Shown piece by piece: positions 32,260 through 36,671 of a DNA stretch of 36,671 bases. The first letter of the stretch is position 1. The number at the start of each line of letters is the position of its first letter. Under the pieces are notes generated by a model. It was not told where the DNA came from and did no database searches. It saw nothing but the letters and a program-made list of their open reading frames with translations. The position numbers and the translations under genes are program-made. Source of the DNA: Perkinsus olseni (Eukaryota > Perkinsozoa > Perkinsida); assembly GCA_013115125.1 (NCBI GenBank), contig JABANN010000347.1:1-36671 (forward strand). The letters run 5' to 3'.

Positions 32260-32308
32260 GTTGTTGGTCATGGGATCACTTGATTCAAGTGAGCCCATGA
32301 TCAACAAC
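32260..32308. repeat. 24-bp near-perfect hairpin inside the retroposon
   Basis: Two 24-base arms (32260-32283 and 32285-32308) are reverse complements at 22 positions with one base between them. The inner part TCACTTGATTCAAGTGA is a perfect palindrome. One of the two mismatches would be a G-U pair in plus-strand RNA. The stem is long for a SINE and could be a structured RNA domain or a palindromic relic. Confidence 0.85.
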
Positions 32309-32484
32309 TACAATTGCAGAAACCTAGATGCTTAGATGGTGAGAGGATTTGCAGTAAGGGAGGGCCCAACCAATACCGAGTCACCAGCAAGGGGACGTAT
32401 GGATATGGCAGGTTCGATCTCTACTTCATACCGGGAAAACCCCGGCCACCCTCACGCGACGTTGACGCGTAGAGACCTGTGAGG

Positions 32485-32497
32485 GGGAGCTCAATAT
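32485..32497. repeat. Target-site duplication, right copy
   Basis: GGGAGCTCAATAT, identical to 31983-31995. The protease-like sequence (GATGATATCGA) resumes directly after it. Confidence 0.85.
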
Positions 32498-32750
32498 GAT
32501 GATATCGAATGACTCGAGGGGTTCCCGGTAGCATGGTATCGCGCTCTGGATATCTACCACTATGTACAACAGGCCCAGATGCGAAATCTCCGGCATTCGT
32601 CAGTCTTCTGGCTCTTCTCTTCAAGGCGGAGTCTGGCGTTGTCCTCAACGCGATCGTCGACCGACCAAATATCGCCACGTCTTTCGGTAGAAGCTGAAAG
32701 GTTCTGGCGCTACTGAGACACTATCTCACATCATTCATTGCGAAAAAGTC

Positions 32751-33064
32751 GGAAATGACAAAACAGGTTGCCTGGTCTTCGCTGATGGGGTGAGAAAGTT
32801 CTCAAGTTACGGTCCATCACCTTATCGGGAGTTTTTCAGTCACTTCGGTGTTCAATTCTTCACGGTGGTGTTCCTCGGTGCCATAGGGTGGGGGTTCGAG
32901 TGAGAGCCTCTCACTGAGAGGTGATGCGTGTGTGGCGTGAGAGATTGTTGCATAGTGGCTTGTAGAGGTGATGGAATCCAGAATGGCGAGGACCGGAGTC
33001 ATTCGCCAAAGGGGCTTACAGAACTCCTCGGCTCCCCTAGACCGGTTGCTAACTATTCAACATC
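32751..33064. other. Intergenic region upstream of tRNA-Pro
   Basis: No gene is seen. It contains a perfect 7-bp palindrome (GTGAGAG-C-CTCTCAC, 32900-32914). Confidence 0.5.
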
Positions 33065-33136
33065 GGCTGTGTGGTCTAGTGGTATGATTCTCGCTTAGGG
33101 TGCGAGAGGTCCCGAGTTCAATTCTCGGCACAGCCC
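33065..33136 (+). tRNA. tRNA-Pro(AGG): tRNA-Pro (anticodon AGG)
   Basis: This 72-base cloverleaf has a 7-bp acceptor stem (GGCTGTG with CACAGCC) and discriminator C. The anticodon stem is CTCGC/GCGAG around loop TTAGGGT, anticodon AGG at 33097-33099. The T arm is CCGAG-TTCAATT-CTCGG. The internal promoter boxes are present (TGGTCTAGTGG as A box, GAGTTCAATTC as B box) and there is no intron. The anticodon arm is the same as in plant and animal tRNA-Pro(AGG). No T-run of four or more follows within about 60 bases; a hairpin follows instead. Confidence 0.96.
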
Positions 33137-33139
33137 TAT

Positions 33140-33170
33140 CGTACCTCGAATCATTCGTTGTCGAGGTACG
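33140..33170. repeat. 10-bp hairpin just after tRNA-Pro
   Basis: CGTACCTCGA, an 11-base loop, then TCGAGGTACG: perfect arms beginning four bases after the tRNA end. It might take part in pol III termination or in 3'-trailer processing, but this is not known. Confidence 0.7.
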
Positions 33171-33940
33171 TCCTGATAGAGCTGCCTCATGTACGCGACA
33201 GTTTGGAGTTCCATGAGCTTAACTGTTGGCATGTTAGTACCGCTAGGAGTAGTTCCCAGCGGCGCCTCCGTGAGGCTCGAGAGGTCCTCAAGCGATAAGC
33301 AGTCTGGTGTTGAATCTATCGATCTATCAAATAAACTGGCTGCAGCGGCAATGAGCCGGTCGTTACAAACGCAACCCGCTACTAGACTAGCAAAACAAGA
33401 CTGGGACTAATCAATACTTAAGAGTGTTAGCGCGTGCTCGACGCTAGTCAAAGCTGACTCACGGCTCATGAATGAGCACAGCACCAAGTGAATTGTCCAG
33501 CCTTACTTTCGAACCCCACAGATATCTAGGCGAGCGAGACTTTAGTTGCGCCCTACTAGGCTCCCGGGCGAGCGCCATCGCTACTGCGCAACTTCTAGGG
33601 CAACGTTTCGGAGATCAATCAGGCCGTGGATAACCGTATCTTCTCGCGTTCTCGCAATGGGTGCTGTTAGAGCCGTGTAAGGAAGCCTGGCGGACTGCTC
33701 TCGGTCCAGCCACCCTTCTGGCGGGCACCCGTCCTGTCGACCGCGACCATGATGGACTTCAGTCCTTCGTGCCGTGTATCCAACAGAAGGTTTGCCAGTC
33801 TAGCAATCTGCGTTCCTTTTCCTTAGAGGAAGACGTAGCAGATACTTGCTTGGATGGCAGGTTGAGGTTGCGAGTGGTGTGTAAGACGGATTGTAATGCA
33901 GAACACGTGCTATTTTCAGACTTGCTTTCTTCTCTTTGCC
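33171..33940. other. Upstream region of protease copy 2
   Basis: No separate gene is supported; frames at 33189-33410 and 33661-33996 show no motif. It holds GGCGAGCGAGAC (33529-33540) and GGGCGAGCG (33566-33574) within an 8-bp inverted repeat (AGTTGCGC 33544-33551, GCGCAACT 33586-33593). Confidence 0.5.
33529..33574 (+). promoter_or_regulatory. GGCGAGCG elements upstream of protease copy 2
   Basis: GGCGAGCGAGAC and GGGCGAGCG lie about 370-410 bases before the start codon, in the same orientation relative to the gene as the element upstream of membrane genes A and B. A shared promoter motif is a guess based on a few cases. Confidence 0.3.
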
Positions 33941-35173
33941 ATGATGTACCTGTTCGCTACATCACTGTTTACACCAGTACTGGCTTGGTCTCATGAGCTG
34001 TCGTTCCCTCTGCCGGGTAGACCACCCGCAGACAACCGCGTCGCACTCGTCCTCGACGGTCAGCCCATATCTTTGCTGGCCGATTCTGGCTCTGCGAGGT
34101 TCTTCGTTGTCTATGGCGGATGGTTCGAGAGGCAGTATGGTCGTGGTAGCTGCAGGAGGCACAGCATGACTTGTTACTTCTGTCCTGTGGAGGCTCCCTG
34201 TGACGATATCGAACAACGCGAGAGGTTTGGTGTGAGGTACGGAGGAGGGAGCATCTTCTACCAATACGGTTCATTGGACCTCGGTAAATCAACGGTACGA
34301 GTCACTTTTGGCCTCATAGTTGATCACGGCGACGCGAACGGTTTCGCTCCCGACGGTGTTCTCGGACTCTCCTTCGGCCGTCCAGGTATCCCCAAGACTT
34401 TTCTGCAGCAGCTGAAGGGCTCGAAAGTTATACACGCGCTCGCCTACTCCCTCGACTTCAGGCAATATCAGAGTGGCGGCAAGCTTGTCCTTGGTGATTC
34501 GGGAAGCCAGTCTAAATATACGGTTCATCTTCCTTTTACTCGCCTCCCAGGAGCACATCCCAAGCTCTTCGTCCCCGTCACCTCCGTTAGAATCGCGAAG
34601 AAGCTCATCTCAGGACGAAAAGCTTTCGGAAGGGTCTCTGAGAGAGTCGCTCCAATTTCGCTCAATCACACAGTAGTTTTCATGGACACCGGCAACGCCT
34701 ACCTCGGAATGCCTCGAGCCATTTTCGATATCCTGGTCGAAGACTTGAAAGTAAGCGCTGACGCAGCCTCTCCGGCTGGTAGAACAGGCGAGGGACTGTG
34801 GAGATCTGCGGAGGAACCGGTGTGGATGATCCGGTCTGGTCATGTGAAGTTTCTGCCTACCATTATCTACTCGCTGGTTGGAGTAGGGGGCGAGATGGTT
34901 GATGTCAAGATGCTGCCAGAGGACTATGTCGGGTCGTGTACTGTAACTGAATGCAAGGTTTATATTAACCTTCAGGACGGGGCACTGGTCACGTTTGGGA
35001 GACCGTTCTTTCGAGCCTATCACGCCCACGTTGATCTCGAGAAGCAGAGCATGGCAATCACTCGACATTCACGAGGTAAAAAGTTCCCGGGAAGGGTCAA
35101 GGATAGGTCCCATAGGAAGACTGTTGCTCGCCGCTTCATTCGCGGCCTGCTGGGCTGTGTTAGAAAAGAGTGA
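33941..35173 (+). CDS. Secreted pepsin-like aspartic protease, copy 2
   Basis: From the ATG at 33941 (MMYLFATSLFTPVLAWSHEL, a signal peptide) the protein has 410 residues; an in-frame ATG at 33896 would add 15. The first catalytic motif is LADSGSARFFVVYGG and the second is VFMDTGNAYLGMP, again with Asn after DTG. VRYGGGSIFYQYGSLDLG is the flap region, and DGVLGLSFGRPGIPKTFLQQ and GGKLVLGDSG are standard A1 blocks. The C-terminal tail is basic (SRGKKFPGRVKDRSHRKTVA), unlike the other copies. It lacks a visible propeptide. It is intronless. Outside the conserved 5' block it is the most diverged of the three intact copies and is the closest relative of the decayed copy at 31785. Confidence 0.88.
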   Translation: MMYLFATSLFTPVLAWSHELSFPLPGRPPADNRVALVLDGQPISLLADSGSARFFVVYGGWFERQYGRGSCRRHSMTCYFCPVEAPCDDIEQRERFGVRYGGGSIFYQYGSLDLGKSTVRVTFGLIVDHGDANGFAPDGVLGLSFGRPGIPKTFLQQLKGSKVIHALAYSLDFRQYQSGGKLVLGDSGSQSKYTVHLPFTRLPGAHPKLFVPVTSVRIAKKLISGRKAFGRVSERVAPISLNHTVVFMDTGNAYLGMPRAIFDILVEDLKVSADAASPAGRTGEGLWRSAEEPVWMIRSGHVKFLPTIIYSLVGVGGEMVDVKMLPEDYVGSCTVTECKVYINLQDGALVTFGRPFFRAYHAHVDLEKQSMAITRHSRGKKFPGRVKDRSHRKTVARRFIRGLLGCVRKE

Positions 35174-35360
35174 GCAGCGACCCTAGCATGTTGAGGAATT
35201 TATGGTATGTAAACTCGTCACTTCATAATGTCATGCTGTCGTGTGTGCTGGTGCTTACCTTTGCTTGTTTCGTTGCACTCCTCTGTGATGGAATTAGGGT
35301 GGGCGAGAACGGATTGGCGGCACGGAAAATCACCTGTGTCAGGTTCAGCTCTGCCTTGTA
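35174..35360. promoter_or_regulatory. Short spacer between protease copies 2 and 3
   Basis: Only 187 bases separate the copy 2 stop from the copy 3 start, so the copy 3 promoter, if it has its own, lies here or inside copy 2. No distinct motif stands out apart from GGGCGAGAACGG near 35301. Confidence 0.3.
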
Positions 35361-36575
35361 ATGCTGTTCCTGTTCGCTTCGTCATTTTACATGCTGTACC
35401 TAGCTGAGTCGGATGGGGTCACCTTGCCGTTCCACGATGAATACGGTCACATCGTCCTCGTCCTCGACGGTCACCCCATATCTCTGTTGGCCGATTCTGG
35501 TTCTGCGAGGTTCTTCGTTGTCTATGGGGGATGGTTCGAGAGGCAGTATGGTCGGGGTAGCTGCAGGAGACACAACATGACTTGTTACTTCTGTCCTGTG
35601 GAGGCTCCCTGTGACGATATCGAACAACGCGAGAGGTTCGGTGTGAGGTACGCTGAAGGCCTGGATGTTTACCAGTACGTCCAGCATAGAGCGGTATTAC
35701 ACCTCGGACAGTCAAGTTTACTAATTACCTTTGGTTTACTCGTCAATTACACCACCAAGATCGGTCTCGCTCCCCATTCAACTCTCGGGCTCTCCTTCGG
35801 CCGGGCAGATATCCCCAAGACCTTCCTGCAGCAGATGAAAGACGCTAATGTCATAGACACACTGTCCTACTCTGTCCGCTACAGTCAGGTCAGTCAGTAT
35901 GCAACTGGTACCCTTGTCGTCGGTGGGACGGCGACCGAAGCTCAAGGTACGGCTCATCTTCCTCTGAAGCTCATCCCCGGAGAAAGACGCGGTATACACG
36001 TCTCCATCGTATCCATGACGATTGCTCATGCTGGCGCGAGCCCTGCCGGAGGTGGCTCTGGAAGGCCCACACCAATCTCACTGGACGGTTCCCTGGCCTT
36101 ATTCGATACCGGCACTTGCTGCATCGCGGTGCCTTACCTTGTGATAGCCGCTTTAGTGCGGCATGTGAGAGAGAGAATCGGAACAGACTCGAGAGTGAGA
36201 ACGGTTCTGTTCAGAAAAGACAGCTTATCGAGCTATATCATTCGGTCACACCACGTGAGGTTCCTGCCTGCCATCGTCTACTCCCTGGTTGGAGAAGGAG
36301 GGAAGATTGTTGATGTGAAGATATTTCCCGAACACTATGTCGGGTCCTGCAATGTCATCTGGTGCGAATTACATATTTATGCTCATAATAATGGTGGAGA
36401 GGTAGTTGTGGGAGAGCCCTTCTTTCGTGCCTACGACGCCCACATTGACCTCGAAAATAATACTACTGCGATAACTGCGCATCCGTTAAGGCCGTCCTGG
36501 GAGAAGACGCTCCAGGTTGCCGAACAGCCACGTAGTTCAGGGCCGTATAGAGTTAATCAAGAAGCATGGGAATAG
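35361..36575 (+). CDS. Secreted pepsin-like aspartic protease, copy 3
   Basis: The 404-residue protein starts MLFLFASSFYMLYLAESDGV, a signal peptide. The catalytic motifs are LADSGSARFF (Asp 45) and LFDTGT (Asp 249), the latter with the standard Thr, so this copy has the most orthodox active site. The flap region is VRYAEGLDVYQYVQ, followed by STLGLSFGRADIPKTFLQQM and GTLVVGG. VVGEPFFRAYDAHIDLENN near the C-terminus is the usual last A1 block. No propeptide is visible. It is intronless and most like copy 1; the first 300 bases of coding sequence are nearly identical to copy 1. It probably acts outside the cell or in a secretory vacuole, on unknown substrates. Confidence 0.9.
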   Translation: MLFLFASSFYMLYLAESDGVTLPFHDEYGHIVLVLDGHPISLLADSGSARFFVVYGGWFERQYGRGSCRRHNMTCYFCPVEAPCDDIEQRERFGVRYAEGLDVYQYVQHRAVLHLGQSSLLITFGLLVNYTTKIGLAPHSTLGLSFGRADIPKTFLQQMKDANVIDTLSYSVRYSQVSQYATGTLVVGGTATEAQGTAHLPLKLIPGERRGIHVSIVSMTIAHAGASPAGGGSGRPTPISLDGSLALFDTGTCCIAVPYLVIAALVRHVRERIGTDSRVRTVLFRKDSLSSYIIRSHHVRFLPAIVYSLVGEGGKIVDVKIFPEHYVGSCNVIWCELHIYAHNNGGEVVVGEPFFRAYDAHIDLENNTTAITAHPLRPSWEKTLQVAEQPRSSGPYRVNQEAWE

Positions 36576-36583
36576 TGCTCGGA

Positions 36584-36598
36584 GACCTCCAGGAGGTC
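36584..36598. repeat. 7-bp palindrome after protease copy 3
   Basis: GACCTCC-A-GGAGGTC, nine bases after the stop codon. It could form a small stem in the 3' UTR. Confidence 0.6.
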
Positions 36599-36671
36599 AC
36601 CTCCTCGTGGTTATTCCCGGAAACTCGTCGGATAAGGCTGCTACGGATGTTGTTAAGGCATTATCGTAGCG

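Larger units (their letters stand above)
31996..32484 (-). mobile_element. SINE-like retroposon, 489 bases, with 13-base target duplication
   Basis: The element lies between perfect 13-base direct repeats. Its plus-strand left end is a T-run of seven (eight with the last repeat base), so on the minus strand it ends in poly(A), as in retroposition driven by LINE-type enzymes. Reading on the minus strand from 32484, the head (CTCACAGGTCTCTACGCG) is followed within 80 bases by GATCGAACC, which fits the loose pol III B-box pattern GWTCRANNC. GTGGCCGGGG about 40 bases earlier could be a weak A box. These suggest a tRNA-derived SINE, but a retroposed structured RNA or mRNA is possible. It contains the large hairpin at 32260-32308 and a smaller one at 32067-32088. 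No long open frame is present. Confidence 0.75.
31785..32750 (+). pseudogene. Decayed aspartic protease gene interrupted by a retroposon
   Basis: From ATGCAGAA at 31785 the DNA follows the 5' end of protease copy 2 (33896 onward), and then SARFFVVYGNGLRGSMMV follows the first catalytic region of the family. The Asp-Ser-Gly of the active site is lost in a small deletion. The match stops at 31995 and resumes at 32485-32497 with a GATGATATCGAATGA stretch that corresponds to CDDIEQ of the intact copies. Weaker similarity (ALDIYHYVQQ-like, then AATATCGCCACGTCTTTC) continues to about 32750. Later parts, including the second Asp, are not found. Frame breaks and the insertion show that it is dead. 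Confidence 0.8.

Noticed and set aside
33962-34292. Conserved antisense frames in all three proteases (also 30225-30584, 35400-35715)
   Set aside because: They are alike only because the sense strand is nearly identical there; they do not extend beyond the shared block.
30261-36575. Retroviral or retrotransposon-type aspartic protease
   Set aside because: Both catalytic Asp motifs are in one chain of about 400 residues with A1 pepsin blocks and a signal peptide. Retroviral proteases are about 100 residues with one motif, and no reverse transcriptase or long terminal repeat is seen.

Overview
The window looks like nuclear DNA of a compact-genome protist, most likely an alveolate close to Perkinsus or the dinoflagellates. 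The signs are intron-containing genes with short GT-AG introns (about 30 to 115 bases), an ER-type Hsp70, a eukaryotic tRNA-Pro, long runs of genes on one strand, and a tandem family of secreted pepsin-like proteases. The taxon is an inference from gene style and is not proven. No viral or LTR element was seen.

Left end (1-2378): a patchwork of broken host-gene pieces (3' half of an oligoribonuclease gene, a scrap of a GT61 glycosyltransferase gene, an internal piece of fructose-bisphosphate aldolase), then about 0.85 kb with nothing recognisable, then a five-copy 48-base minisatellite whose units are inverted repeats.

Minus-strand array (about 21.3 kb down to 2.4 kb), read from right to left: polytopic membrane protein B, a WW-domain protein, a membrane-anchored propeller-like protein, polytopic membrane protein A (paralogue of B), a second membrane-anchored propeller-like protein, CPSF2/CPSF100 (mRNA 3'-end processing, spread over about 7 kb with many small exons), a GT61 glycosyltransferase and an intact five-exon oligoribonuclease (REXO2/Orn). 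The CPSF2 and REXO2 calls rest on exon-by-exon matches to remembered human sequences. Several other proteins here are not recognised and may belong to lineage-specific families.

Strand switch at 21304-21704: B and the BiP chaperone gene start about 400 bases apart and point away from each other, so this stretch should hold a divergent promoter.

Plus-strand array (21.7-36.6 kb): BiP, an IQ-motif (calmodulin-binding-type) protein, an ankyrin-repeat DHHC palmitoyltransferase of the AKR1/ZDHHC17 type, then three intact secreted A1 aspartic proteases and one decayed copy. The decayed copy is interrupted by a 489-base retroposon with a 13-base target-site duplication. A tRNA-Pro(AGG) gene lies between the decayed copy and the second intact protease. 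The three proteases share a block of almost identical DNA around the first catalytic Asp although the rest has diverged, which suggests gene conversion.

Many of the proteins act in or beyond the secretory pathway: BiP, GT61, DHHC enzyme, propeller-like and polytopic membrane proteins, secreted proteases. CPSF2, REXO2 and tRNA-Pro are RNA-metabolism genes. I see no operon-like single pathway; the arrangement looks like ordinary one-way gene arrays.
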